Shown: in pieces, positions 37,962 through 46,411 of the stretch | How the letters are laid out: each line of letters opens with the position of its first letter | Position numbering within the stretch: the first letter of the stretch is position 1 | Assembly: GCF_000282035.1 (NCBI RefSeq) | Contig: NZ_AKKA01000087.1 | Span: forward strand, 62,001-126,000 | Length of the DNA stretch: 64,000 bases | Source: Rhizobium sp. CF122 | GTDB taxonomy: Bacteria > Pseudomonadota > Alphaproteobacteria > Rhizobiales > Rhizobiaceae | Direction of reading: 5' to 3' | The notes under the pieces: generated by a model | What the model saw: only the letters and a program-made list of their open reading frames with translations | What the model was told of the DNA's origin: nothing | Databases searched by the model: none | Program-made: the position numbers and the translations under genes

Positions 37962-38717
37962 TCAGTTCAGATTGAGCGCAGCAAGCTGCGCATCGACGGC
38001 TGCCTGCCATTCAGATAGCAGCGTCTCGTTGGGAGTATGGCGCAGACCGAAACGTGCCAGCGTTTCGTAGCGGGTCGAGCCGGAGAGTCCGAAGCTTGCA
38101 GCAACGCGCGGGCGCCAGTAGGCGATCGCTTCACGCGCGGCCGTCGCTCCGTCTTCATTTTCAGCAATCCGCTTCAGCGCCTCGATGCCAAGTTCGGTGT
38201 GATGCGCCTCTCGCGGCAGAACCGCGCGGAACACTTCGGCAAGCGGCTGGTAGGAGACGTGGGTCAGTTCCCGCAGCTGGATGGTGCCTGCAGTGCCCAT
38301 CAGCATATTCATGACAACCGCGTCGATCCATCCCTGCAAGGGATAGTGGAAGACCGAGAGGCGCATGTCGCCGCCCTGGCGTGCTGCACCGATATCGGCC
38401 TCACGCGTCAGGCGGGCACCCCACGGATGATGCACGGCATAGCGGTCGGTGTCTGCACCGAAGCTGCCCATGATCTCCAGCACGCGGCCGGCGTGGTCGG
38501 TCTTTTCAAGCACGATCTTGGCGGACGCAATGCGTTCCTTGATGCCCGGCGCATCGTTGATCGTGTCTGCAAAGCCGGCCGCACCCGCAAGCTCGCTGTC
38601 GACGAAGCTCGCCATCAGGCGCAGAAGCTCGCCGCGATAGCGCGGGGTCACATTGTCAGGCGACGTCAGCACGCCGCCCTTGAGCAGATATTCCTCGATC
38701 GGCATCGTATCTGACAT
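37962..38717 (-). CDS. PaaA/PaaC-family protein, extra epoxidase-like subunit
   Basis: Two ATGs six bases apart are possible; GGGAGGA abuts the first (38,723) and sits 6 bases from the second, so 38,717 is chosen. The 251-residue helical protein belongs to the phenylacetic acid catabolic family (ferritin-like). Putative metal ligands are visible in QLRELTHVSY, EKTDHAGR and REAHHTELG (ExxH). It lies between paaE and paaZ, where the E. coli operon has no gene. It is not paaA or paaC, both of which are present, so it may be a second oxygenase or accessory subunit. Confidence 0.75.
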   Translation of the reverse strand: MSDTMPIEEYLLKGGVLTSPDNVTPRYRGELLRLMASFVDSELAGAAGFADTINDAPGIKERIASAKIVLEKTDHAGRVLEIMGSFGADTDRYAVHHPWGARLTREADIGAARQGGDMRLSVFHYPLQGWIDAVVMNMLMGTAGTIQLRELTHVSYQPLAEVFRAVLPREAHHTELGIEALKRIAENEDGATAAREAIAYWRPRVAASFGLSGSTRYETLARFGLRHTPNETLLSEWQAAVDAQLAALNLN

Positions 38718-38744
38718 CGGCATTCCTCCCTCGATCTCGCCACC

Positions 38745-39821
38745 TTACTGGTCGTAGCTGACCACGACGCGGTCGCTCAGCGGATAACATTGGCAGGTCA
38801 ACACGTAGCCCTGGCGGACCTCGTAGTCCTCCAGCGCATGATTGACCTCCATCTCGGTCTCGCCCTCAATCACCTTGGCCCTGCACGTGGAACAGACACC
38901 TGCCTTGCAGGCATAGGGCGCGTCCATGCTGTTCTTAAGAGCGGCCTCGAGCAGTGTTTGTCCCTGCTTCGGCATCTTGAAGACGCGGGTCGCGCCGTCG
39001 AGGGTAACTGTCGCCTCGCATGCCGCTCCCCTGTCGGCAGCGACAGCACTCTCGCTCTTTCGGCGTGCGCGGCCGGGCTGCGAGGACGCAAAGAGCTCGA
39101 ACTTGATCTGCTCCTCGCGCATGCCGCGATCGCGAAGGGCGGCTGCGATCGTCAGCATCATCGGTTCGGGACCGCAGATGAAGACGGTGTCGACTGATTT
39201 GAGGTCAATCCAGTGCTTGAACAGTGCTGCGCATTTGTCAGCGTCGATACGGCCCGTGAAGAGATCGATGTCCTGGGCTTCGCTTTCCAGCACATGCAGA
39301 ATGGAGAGCCGCCCAAGATAAGTATTCTTCAGGTCCTCCAGTTCTTCGCGGAACATGATCGAACTGATCTGGCGGTTCGCGTAGACGAGCGTGAAGCGCG
39401 AGCGGGGCTCGCGCGCAAGCGTCGTCTTGATGATGGACAGCACCGGCGTGATGCCGCTGCCGCCGGCAAAGCCGAGATAGCTTTTGGAGATCTCAGGTTC
39501 AATCGCGGTGAAGAATGCGCCCATCGGCGGCATCGCTTCCAGCCTGTCACCGATCCGCAATTCTTCATTCGCCCAGGTTGAGAAGCAGCCGCCATCGACC
39601 CGCTTGATGCCGACCCTCAGGACGCCTTCATCACGTCCAGCACAGATCGAATAAGACCGGCGCAGCTCCTCGCCGTCGAACTTGCGGCGGAACGTCAGGT
39701 ACTGGCCCTGCGTGAAATCGAACGCACCGCGGTCCTCGTCTTGCGGAGCGAGCGTGACGACCACGGCATCGCGCGTCTCGCGCCTGACGTCGGTGACTTG
39801 AAGGGAATGGAAACGCGCCAT
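38745..39821 (-). CDS. paaE: Phenylacetyl-CoA epoxidase reductase PaaE
   Basis: The 358-residue protein starts with MARFHSLQVTDVRRETRDAV. It has the flavin motif RRSYS (54-58), NAD(P) motif GGSGITP (120-126) and a C-terminal plant-type [2Fe-2S] cluster (Cys305, Cys310, Cys313, Cys343). This is the reductase that passes electrons to PaaABC. GAGG lies about 9 bases before the ATG at 39,821; an upstream in-frame ATG inside the end of paaD is less likely. Length matches the E. coli protein. Confidence 0.94.
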   Translation of the reverse strand: MARFHSLQVTDVRRETRDAVVVTLAPQDEDRGAFDFTQGQYLTFRRKFDGEELRRSYSICAGRDEGVLRVGIKRVDGGCFSTWANEELRIGDRLEAMPPMGAFFTAIEPEISKSYLGFAGGSGITPVLSIIKTTLAREPRSRFTLVYANRQISSIMFREELEDLKNTYLGRLSILHVLESEAQDIDLFTGRIDADKCAALFKHWIDLKSVDTVFICGPEPMMLTIAAALRDRGMREEQIKFELFASSQPGRARRKSESAVAADRGAACEATVTLDGATRVFKMPKQGQTLLEAALKNSMDAPYACKAGVCSTCRAKVIEGETEMEVNHALEDYEVRQGYVLTCQCYPLSDRVVVSYDQ

Positions 39822-39847
39822 ATTGCGGACCTCACTGGGCAAAAGGG

Positions 39848-40372
39848 TCAGATGCACTTGAAGTAGTCGAATGGTTCAAGACAGTCGGTGCAGCGATAGC
39901 TCGCCTTGCAGGGCGTCGAGCCGAACTGGCTGATCTTTTCCGTGTTCGTCGATCCGCAGCGCGGACAGGCGATTGTCAGATTGGAGCGGCCGGACAGCCG
40001 GTCGATACGCTGGCGCAGAATGCCATCTATCGCGGTGCCGTCCACCGGCGGGGCAATGCCGTAGGTGCGCAGCTTGTCGCGACCCGCCGGGCTGATCCAG
40101 TCGGTTGTCCAGGCAGGCGAAAGCTGGCGTTCCAGCCGCAGCTTGTCGATCCCCTTTTCCTTGAGTGCCTGCTCGATATCGAGGTTGATGATCGCAGTTG
40201 CCGGGCAGCCGGAATAGGTCGGCGTCACTGTCACGACCAGTGTGTCCTCCTTCCAGGCGACACCACGGATGATGCCGAGATCGACAAGCGAGATCACCGG
40301 GATTTCCGGATCCGGGACTTCCTCAAGCCATTGCCAGACATCGGCGATCGAAGGCAAAGTCTCGGCTATCAT
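39848..40372 (-). CDS. paaD: Phenylacetyl-CoA epoxidase accessory protein PaaD
   Basis: The 174-residue protein has an N-terminal MIP18/DUF59 domain (PDPEIPVISLVDLGIIRGV, TYSGCPATAIINLDIEQAL) and a C-terminal Cys-rich part (CPRCGS, STPC, CTDC). PaaD is needed for maturation of the multi-component oxygenase, probably in Fe-S or diiron assembly. GGAGG precedes the ATG. It sits in canonical order between paaC and paaE. Confidence 0.93.
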   Translation of the reverse strand: MIAETLPSIADVWQWLEEVPDPEIPVISLVDLGIIRGVAWKEDTLVVTVTPTYSGCPATAIINLDIEQALKEKGIDKLRLERQLSPAWTTDWISPAGRDKLRTYGIAPPVDGTAIDGILRQRIDRLSGRSNLTIACPRCGSTNTEKISQFGSTPCKASYRCTDCLEPFDYFKCI

Positions 40373-40388
40373 AACCGCCTCCTTCCGG

Positions 40389-41168
40389 TTACCAGTTCGC
40401 GCCCGGATAGGCGCGCTGCAGGAACTGCAGTTCAGCGAGGATGAAGCCCATGTGCTCTGTATGAACGCCGCGCTTGCCGCCCTTATGCATAAAGCCGTCG
40501 GCCGGCTTCTTCAGCGTCGCTTCTGAAAGCGCGTCATCAACCAGCTCGTCCCACGCGGCCTTGAGGCTTTCGGGTTCCGGTGCAATGCCGGCCGCAGCAA
40601 GCTCGGCATCTGAGGCGTCGCCCACGAAAAGCTCGCCGGTATAAGCCCACAGATCGTCAAGCGCCTCCTGCATTCGCCGGTGGCTTTCGGCGGTGCCGTC
40701 GCCAAGACGGATGATCAGATCGCGGCTGCGATCGAGATGGTAGGCAACTTCCTTCGAGGTTTTTTCGGCGATGTCGGCGATGCGCTTGTCGGTCGAGGCG
40801 CACAGTGCCTTCAGCGTCAGGAAATGCCAGGCGTCGAACAGGAATTGACGCATCAGCGTCTTTGCGAAATCACCGTTTGGGCGCTCGACGAGCAGGACGT
40901 TGCGGAAATCGCGGGTATCGCGCAGATAGGCAAGATTGTCGGCACTGCGCCCCCTACCTTCGATCTCGCCGGCAAGGCCGAGCCAGAGCTGGGTCTGTCC
41001 GATCAGATCAAGCGCGGTGTTGGAGAGAGCAATGTCCTCTTCGAGTGCCGGCGCATGCCCGCACCACTCGGATACGCGATGACCGAGGATCAGGGTGTTG
41101 TCGCCGATCCGCGTCAGGAACTCAAAGAGTGCCGTCGGGCTGACGGTCGTATTGGAGATGGCGCTCAT
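40389..41168 (-). CDS. paaC: Phenylacetyl-CoA epoxidase structural subunit PaaC
   Basis: The 259-residue helical protein opens with LFEFLTRIGDNTLILGHRVSEWCG and contains EEDIALSNTALDLIGQTQ and LAYLRDTRDFRNVLLVERPNGDFA, all typical of PaaC. It supports the catalytic PaaA subunit. The C-terminal HTEHMGFILAELQFLQRAYPG is also characteristic. The start codon overlaps the paaB stop (TGATG at 41,168). Confidence 0.95.
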   Translation of the reverse strand: MSAISNTTVSPTALFEFLTRIGDNTLILGHRVSEWCGHAPALEEDIALSNTALDLIGQTQLWLGLAGEIEGRGRSADNLAYLRDTRDFRNVLLVERPNGDFAKTLMRQFLFDAWHFLTLKALCASTDKRIADIAEKTSKEVAYHLDRSRDLIIRLGDGTAESHRRMQEALDDLWAYTGELFVGDASDAELAAAGIAPEPESLKAAWDELVDDALSEATLKKPADGFMHKGGKRGVHTEHMGFILAELQFLQRAYPGANW

Positions 41169-41452
41169 CACATATGCCCCACTTCATCGGGAATGTCGAA
41201 GAACGTCGGATGGCGATAGACCTTGGAGTTCGACGGATCGAACAGCGGGCCCTTGTCCGACGGTGCGCTTGCCGTGATATCGTTGGACCGGACCACCCAG
41301 ATGCTCACTCCCTCGTTTCGACGGGTGTAGACGTCGCGGGCGTTGTTGACGGCCATCTCGGCATCGGGTGCATGAAGGCTGCCAACATGCCGGTGATTGA
41401 GGCCGTGCTGGCCGCGGATGAAAACTTCCCAAAGGGGCCATTCGCTGGACAT
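41168..41452 (-). CDS. paaB: Phenylacetyl-CoA epoxidase small subunit PaaB
   Basis: The 94-residue protein starts SSEWPLWEVFIRGQHGLNHR after an AGGAGAAAC ribosome binding site and contains HVGSLHAPDAEMAVNNARDVY. Both are PaaB hallmarks. The size matches the family. A 100-base gap separates it from paaA; it may hold a small GGCC-based stem-loop (41,478-41,493) that tunes relative expression. Confidence 0.95.
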   Translation of the reverse strand: MSSEWPLWEVFIRGQHGLNHRHVGSLHAPDAEMAVNNARDVYTRRNEGVSIWVVRSNDITASAPSDKGPLFDPSNSKVYRHPTFFDIPDEVGHM

Positions 41453-41552
41453 CGGTGTTTCTCCTGCTTGCGACTCCTCGGCCGAAGGCCCGAAAATCGC
41501 GTACTTGTTACGATAGCAACTGCTCAGAGCGGGGCCCTGCCGGCGCCTTGAT

Positions 41553-42557
41553 TTACTCGGCGGCGGTCCGCGCTGCGGCGTGGCGCGACGCCATCTTCTC
41601 GGCATGGGCAACGAGACCATCGCGGAACCAGGCACCGTCGTGCCACGCCTTCTGTCGGGCGCTGAGGCGCTCGACATTGCACGGGCCGTTGCCGGCGATG
41701 ACGGCGAAGAACTCGGTCCAGTCAGGCTCGCCGAAATCATAGCCGCCCTTTTCCTCGTTCCACTTCAAATCCGGATCCGGTACCGTCAGGCCGAGGTATT
41801 CGGCTTGCGGGACTGTCTGGTCGACAAACTTCTGGCGCAGCTCGTCATTGGAGTTCTGCTTGATCTTCCAGGACATCGACTGGGCCGAATGCACTGATGC
41901 GTCGTCAGAGGGACCAAACATCATCAGCGACGGCCACCACCAGCGATTCAGCGCGTCCTGGACCATTTCCTTCTGGGCGGGCGTGCCCTTCACCATCTTC
42001 ATCAGAATGTCGAAGCCCTGCCGCTGATGGAAGCTTTCTTCCTTGCAGATGCGGACCATGGCGCGGGCATAAGGCCCGTAGGAACAGCGCTGCAGCGGCA
42101 CCTGGTTCATGATCGCCGCACCATCAACCAGCCAACCGATCGCGCCGATGTCGGCCCAGCTCAGCGTCGGGTAGTTGAAGATCGAGGAGTATTTCGCCTT
42201 GCCGCTATGCAGTTGCTCATACATCTCGTCCCGGCTGATGCCGAGCGTTTCGGCGGCACAGTAGAGGTAAAGACCGTGGCCGGCCTCGTCCTGCACCTTG
42301 GCGAGCAATATCGCCTTGCGCTCCAGCGTCGGGGCGCGGGTGATCCAGTTGCCTTCCGGCAGCTGGCCGACGATTTCGGAATGCGCATGCTGACTGATCT
42401 GGCGCATCAGCGTCTTGCGATAGCCTTCCGGCATCCATTCCTTCGGCTCGATCTTCTGGCCAGCATCGATGCGCTCCTGAAAGGCACGTTCGACCGGATC
42501 CATCTCATCAAGCGTTTTGACGCGGGCGCTGTCGGTTTTGACCATCTGTGCGTACAT
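41553..42557 (-). CDS. paaA: Phenylacetyl-CoA epoxidase catalytic subunit PaaA
   Basis: The 334-residue protein has diiron-type motifs: [38 protein letters not shown] (ExxH) and [11 protein letters not shown] (ExxxH). The [20 protein letters not shown] and [16 protein letters not shown] segments are also standard. It inserts one oxygen atom into the aromatic ring of phenylacetyl-CoA. The ATG at 42,557 is preceded by AGGGAGACGAACC, ruling out 30 upstream in-frame codons. Confidence 0.96.
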   Translation of the reverse strand: MYAQMVKTDSARVKTLDEMDPVERAFQERIDAGQKIEPKEWMPEGYRKTLMRQISQHAHSEIVGQLPEGNWITRAPTLERKAILLAKVQDEAGHGLYLYCAAETLGISRDEMYEQLHSGKAKYSSIFNYPTLSWADIGAIGWLVDGAAIMNQVPLQRCSYGPYARAMVRICKEESFHQRQGFDILMKMVKGTPAQKEMVQDALNRWWWPSLMMFGPSDDASVHSAQSMSWKIKQNSNDELRQKFVDQTVPQAEYLGLTVPDPDLKWNEEKGGYDFGEPDWTEFFAVIAGNGPCNVERLSARQKAWHDGAWFRDGLVAHAEKMASRHAAARTAAE

Positions 42558-42582
42558 GGTTCGTCTCCCTTGCCTTCGCGCG

Positions 42583-43788
42583 TCAGACGCGCTCGAGAAT
42601 GATTGCGATGCCCTGGCCGACGCCGATGCACATGGTGCAAAGCGCATAGCGACCGCCCTGACGGTGCAATTGGTAGGTTGCCGTCGTGACCAATCGGGCG
42701 CCGCTCATGCCCAGCGGATGGCCCATCGCAATAGCGCCGCCATTCGGATTGACATGGGGTGCATCGTCGCGAAGGTCCAGATCGCGCAGCACGGCGAGCG
42801 CCTGGGCGGCAAATGCCTCGTTCAGTTCGATCACATCCATCTGGCCGATGGTCAGTCCTGCGCGTTCGAGCACACGCCGGGCGGCCGGTGCTGGACCAAC
42901 GCCCATGATCCGCGGCTCGACACCGGCCGCCGCCATTGCGACGATGCGGGCCCTCGGTGTCAGACCTTGCGCCTTCGCGGCCGCCTCGCTTGCGACGACA
43001 AGGGCCGCAGCACCATCGTTGACGCCCGAGGCGTTGCCAGCGGTGACGCTGAGGTCCGGGCCATTGACGCCCTTGAGCTTGGAAAGCTGATCGACGGTCG
43101 TACCGGGGCGCGGATGCTCGTCGCGGTCGACGACAACAGGATCGCCTCTTCTCTGCGGAACCTTGACGCTGACCAATTCGTCAACGAACAGGCCGGCTTC
43201 CTGGGCCGCCGCCCAGCGGGCCTGACTGCGGGCCGCGAACGCGTCCTGATCGGCGCGGGTGACGCCAAAATCGGCCGCCACATTGTCGGCGGTCTGCGGC
43301 ATCGAATCGACGCCGAACTCAGCCTTCATCTTCGAATTGACGAAGCGCCAGCCGATCGTCGTGTCGTAGACGGCATTGGCACGCGAAAAAGCGCTGTCTG
43401 CCTTCGGCATGACAAAAGGCGCCCGGCTCATGCTCTCGACGCCACCGGCGATCACGAGGTCACAGTCGCCGGCGCGGATCGCCCTTGCCGCCATGCCGAC
43501 GGCATCCATGCCGGAGCCGCACAGGCGGTTGACGGTGGTCGCGGGAATGGTGATCGGCATGCCCGAAAGCAGCACGGCCATGCGGGCTACATTGCGATTG
43601 TCTTCGCCAGCCTGGTTGGCGCAGCCATAGATGAGATCGTCGACCTTGCTCCAGTCGACCTCAGGGTTACGTTCCATCAGCGCAGTGAGGGGGAGGGCTG
43701 CCAGATCGTCTGCGCGAACCGCAGCAAGCGCACCGCCATAGCGGCCGATAGGTGTGCGAACGGCATCACAGATGAACGCTTCCGACAT
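42583..43788 (-). CDS. paaJ: 3-oxoadipyl-CoA thiolase PaaJ/PcaF
   Basis: The 401-residue thiolase has the nucleophile Cys90 in NRLCGSGM, the [13 protein letters not shown] segment, the catalytic His in [16 protein letters not shown] and the second Cys in [10 protein letters not shown]. It cleaves 3-oxoadipyl-CoA to succinyl-CoA and acetyl-CoA, the last step of phenylacetate degradation. Position at the head of the paaABCDE operon favours the PaaJ role; PcaF of the beta-ketoadipate pathway is nearly identical in sequence. AGGAGGAAG precedes the ATG. Confidence 0.92.
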   Translation of the reverse strand: MSEAFICDAVRTPIGRYGGALAAVRADDLAALPLTALMERNPEVDWSKVDDLIYGCANQAGEDNRNVARMAVLLSGMPITIPATTVNRLCGSGMDAVGMAARAIRAGDCDLVIAGGVESMSRAPFVMPKADSAFSRANAVYDTTIGWRFVNSKMKAEFGVDSMPQTADNVAADFGVTRADQDAFAARSQARWAAAQEAGLFVDELVSVKVPQRRGDPVVVDRDEHPRPGTTVDQLSKLKGVNGPDLSVTAGNASGVNDGAAALVVASEAAAKAQGLTPRARIVAMAAAGVEPRIMGVGPAPAARRVLERAGLTIGQMDVIELNEAFAAQALAVLRDLDLRDDAPHVNPNGGAIAMGHPLGMSGARLVTTATYQLHRQGGRYALCTMCIGVGQGIAIILERV

Positions 43789-43836
43789 GCGCGACTTCCT
43801 CCTGCTCCCACAATACCGATCAATCTAGTATTGATT

Positions 43837-43853
43837 AACCGACCGATCGGTCA
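43837..43853. promoter_or_regulatory. Operator-like inverted repeat before paaJ-paaABCDE
   Basis: The sequence AACCGACCGATCGGTCA contains the perfect 12-bp palindrome GACCGATCGGTC (43,841-43,852). It matches the paaN/paaG site at 20,022-20,038 at all but the two central positions. It lies directly downstream of the predicted -10 box, where a bound repressor would block initiation. Confidence 0.75.
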
Positions 43854-43855
43854 TG

Positions 43856-43884
43856 TATTTATCATGCGATATGTCACAGATCAA
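43856..43884 (-). promoter_or_regulatory. Candidate promoter of paaJ-paaABCDE-paaZY
   Basis: On the minus strand TTGATC (43,884-43,879) and TAAATA (43,861-43,856) are separated by exactly 17 bases, a good sigma-70 type arrangement. The operator palindrome begins 3 bases downstream of the -10 box. A short ATCAAT/ATTGAT stem (43,819-43,835) follows in the leader before the ribosome binding site. Confidence 0.6.
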
Positions 43885-43980
43885 TGGATTATTTGCATAG
43901 ATGTGTGATGTTTAATGTTAACGAGGAAAATTCTAGCACAAAAGACGCGCACCGACCTGAAAAGCCTCAGGAACGGAGGG

Positions 43981-44874
43981 CTAAATGGCCTCGTGGGCTA
44001 GCATCTCGAGGCGAAAGTCTGTTGTGGGGGTTGAAGCGGCAAGGGGGCCGGAGGCTGTCACAAAGGTGTGGGCTACGAACGCATCAGTTGCCGGTGAGAG
44101 CCGTCGATAAAGCTGTGCAAACAGCTGCCGAGCCGCTTTGCCTGGCCAGTTGTCGGGAAGTGCAGCGGCTGGCAGCCTTGGATCGTGCAGATGAACTGTG
44201 CGAAAGCGATGCACGAGGAGGAGCCGGATCGTCAGCGCCATCGCGGGCGAAAAACCGGGGGCGCTGGGCGAATCGGATAGGACGCGGAACTGCGTCAGGA
44301 ATGTTTCGTATGCCTCCGCATGACCTGCAAGATCCCAATATTCGGAGGCAAACGCCTGCAAGGCATTGTGGTCCTGCGGGACGTCTGCGCGGAAAATCAA
44401 GGCAGGAATTGCGGCTGCCATCGGCCTTGCAGGACCAACTGCAAGGCGGGTGTTGAGACGCGCATGGCCGGCACGCCTGAGCGACTGCATGGCCTCTTCG
44501 ACGGCCGGTCCCATCACCTGAACGAACTGCCATCCGCTCTCTTCGGGAACGCCGAAAAGCACGCGTGCGGCGGCCGCGAACTCGCTGCCGGCCGAACGCG
44601 ACAGCCGGTAATAGCTGCGTCGACCCTCTCTTTCTCCGGAGAGCTGGCCGGCGGCGACAAGCCGAGAGACGGCAGTGCGCACGAGCGTTTCGCTGATGCC
44701 GACTTCTGCGCAGGTCTCGATCAGGTTGCCGATCCATGCGATGCCGCCACGCGGCTCGACGACATCGCCGTAGATTGTCACGATAAAGCCCGCTGCCTTA
44801 AGCGGGCTTTCGGCAAGAATCCGTCGGATCAGTTCGCTGGCCTGGACATCTGCCTGGTTGGTCGCTGCCGTCAC
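43981..44874 (-). CDS. paaX: Phenylacetate-responsive transcriptional repressor PaaX
   Basis: The 297-residue protein begins with a GTG at 44,874 preceded by AAGGAGGAGCCG. It has the PaaX N-terminal winged-helix domain (AGFIVTIYGDVVEPRGG, SETLVRTAVSRLVAAGQLSGEREGR in parts, SYYRLS) and the PaaX C-terminal domain (PALPDNWPGKAARQLFAQLYRRL). PaaX is the phenylacetyl-CoA-sensing repressor of paa genes. It lies immediately upstream of paaJ on the same strand. A TetR-family regulator in block A is a second likely controller. Confidence 0.9.
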   Translation of the reverse strand: MTAATNQADVQASELIRRILAESPLKAAGFIVTIYGDVVEPRGGIAWIGNLIETCAEVGISETLVRTAVSRLVAAGQLSGEREGRRSYYRLSRSAGSEFAAAARVLFGVPEESGWQFVQVMGPAVEEAMQSLRRAGHARLNTRLAVGPARPMAAAIPALIFRADVPQDHNALQAFASEYWDLAGHAEAYETFLTQFRVLSDSPSAPGFSPAMALTIRLLLVHRFRTVHLHDPRLPAAALPDNWPGKAARQLFAQLYRRLSPATDAFVAHTFVTASGPLAASTPTTDFRLEMLAHEAI

Positions 44875-44929
44875 CGGCTCCTCCTTGGATGGTGAGGGTG
44901 CGATCTATCATATTCAGCAGGCTGCCGCA

Positions 44930-44949
44930 CCCCCACCGCGTCGTGGGGG
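44930..44949. repeat. Inverted repeat between paaX and the type I secretion operon
   Basis: A 7-bp perfect stem (CCCCCAC / GTGGGGG) with a 6-base loop lies between the paaX start and the end of the secretion operon. It may act with the stronger hairpin at 44,976 to insulate the two units. There is no T-run. Confidence 0.35.
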
Positions 44950-44975
44950 GCGAAATCGCGATGCAGCCGTTGTTC

Positions 44976-44998
44976 GAGAGGCACCGATGGTGCCTCTC
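44976..44998 (-). terminator. Terminator-like hairpin after the secretion operon
   Basis: A perfect 10-bp stem GAGAGGCACC / GGTGCCTCTC with a 3-base loop starts 7 bases after the stop codon of the membrane-fusion gene on the minus strand. Such strength and position fit an operon-end terminator. A U-rich tail is missing on the minus strand, and only TT follows on the plus strand, so it may depend on other factors or serve as an mRNA 3' cap. Confidence 0.6.
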
Positions 44999-45004
44999 TT
45001 CGTA

Positions 45005-46411
45005 TCACGGCTCCCGAATTGCGCTATCCAGTCCTCGCAGGATGGGATAGAGGAAGTATGAGATGACGGTGCGATGACCGACCATGATCTCGGCTGAAAC
45101 GGTCATACCGGGCAAAAGTCGCACGGGCTCGTCTGAGCCTTTCAGCCTTGGATCCGCCAACGGGATACGTGCCTTGAAGTAAGGCGCGGTCGTTTGAGTC
45201 GCTGCCTCTTGCTGAGACGGCGTGAACGCGTCACGGCTCACCGTTCGAACCGTTCCCGACGCGGTACCGAATTTTTGGAACGGATAGGCATCGAACTTGA
45301 TCCGCGCTTCCTTGCCCGTGGTGATGCGGCCAATGTCGCGCGTATTGACCGAGACCTCGGCCTCCAGCGGTACATTGAGAGGAACCAGCGTCACGATGGG
45401 CTCGGCCTCTCGAACCACCGAGCCGACCGAGCGCGCCGCCAAGTCGAGCACGACGGCATTGGCTGGTGCCGTTAGTACCACCATGTCGCGCCGGAGTTCC
45501 ATCTTCTTCAGTTCCTCGGCGGCAGTGTCGCGCTGGCTACGCAGATCTACAAGCTGCTCCATGGCGGCGCGTCGGAAGTCTTCAATGAATGCCTGTCGAT
45601 CCGCCTTGAGCTTGGCGAAGGTATGCTCGGCTTCATCGGCCTTGCCCCGGACAGCCGTAAGGCTGGTCTCAACGTCAAGACGGGCGTCACGCGATCCCAG
45701 GAGTGTTATCAAAGATCCGCTCTCGCGATCATATAGCCGTTCTCTGGCGCCTTCGATCTGCGACAGCGTTTCGCGTCGATTGGCAAGGACTGCCTCCTGG
45801 TTCCGGCTTGAGGCAATCGTCGCCGCCTGGGCCGCAATTTGCTGATCGTAGTTCTGCAACTGCGCCGCATGATAGGCGCGGCGCTGCCCAAACAACTGCA
45901 TCTGAAGCAGTTCGTCGCGCGACAAGCCGGCAGTCTTGGTGTAGTCCGTGCCGTCAAGCTCGGCTTCCAGGCGTTTTACCTGGGCGTCGAGGGCTACGAA
46001 TTTGGCTCGTTGCTGATCGACGTCAGACTGGCTGAACGTCGCATCGAGCGTAGCAAGCACCTGACCTTTTTCCACGATCTCCCCGGCGGTGACATTGATT
46101 GTCCGGATGATCGATGTCTCCAGCGGCTGCACCACGATGGTCGGCTGGGTCGTAATCAGCTTGCCGGGTGCGACGACGACCTCATCGATCGACGATACCG
46201 ACGCCCAGACGATTGCCGCGGTAATCAGCGCAGTAATGCCGTAGAGCGTCATGCGGGCGACCCTTGGCGGCGCGCGCTCTTCAAGTTCCACAGCATCTGA
46301 CTGGAACTCTGCGATTGCAGCTGGAAACGAGCGCCTGAGGGCTGGTTGCGTGACTTGGGCCGCCGTCGGAACAGGCAGGTTCTCCTTTGGTTTTTCAGCG
46401 CGCGCGTTCAT
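45005..46411 (-). CDS. Type I secretion membrane fusion protein (HlyD/PrtE family)
   Basis: The ATG at 46,411 overlaps the stop of the ABC gene (ATGA). The 468-residue protein has a cytoplasmic N-terminus of about 53 residues, one transmembrane helix (about 54-74), and lipoyl-type half-motifs (VVVAPGKLITTQPTIVVQPL). A coiled coil of about 190 residues and a C-terminal beta domain (EAEVSVNTRDIGRITTGKEARI, GMTVSAEIMVGHRTVISYFL) complete the HlyD pattern. It bridges the inner-membrane ABC exporter to a TolC-type channel, which is not in this window. Confidence 0.9.
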   Translation of the reverse strand: MNARAEKPKENLPVPTAAQVTQPALRRSFPAAIAEFQSDAVELEERAPPRVARMTLYGITALITAAIVWASVSSIDEVVVAPGKLITTQPTIVVQPLETSIIRTINVTAGEIVEKGQVLATLDATFSQSDVDQQRAKFVALDAQVKRLEAELDGTDYTKTAGLSRDELLQMQLFGQRRAYHAAQLQNYDQQIAAQAATIASSRNQEAVLANRRETLSQIEGARERLYDRESGSLITLLGSRDARLDVETSLTAVRGKADEAEHTFAKLKADRQAFIEDFRRAAMEQLVDLRSQRDTAAEELKKMELRRDMVVLTAPANAVVLDLAARSVGSVVREAEPIVTLVPLNVPLEAEVSVNTRDIGRITTGKEARIKFDAYPFQKFGTASGTVRTVSRDAFTPSQQEAATQTTAPYFKARIPLADPRLKGSDEPVRLLPGMTVSAEIMVGHRTVISYFLYPILRGLDSAIREP

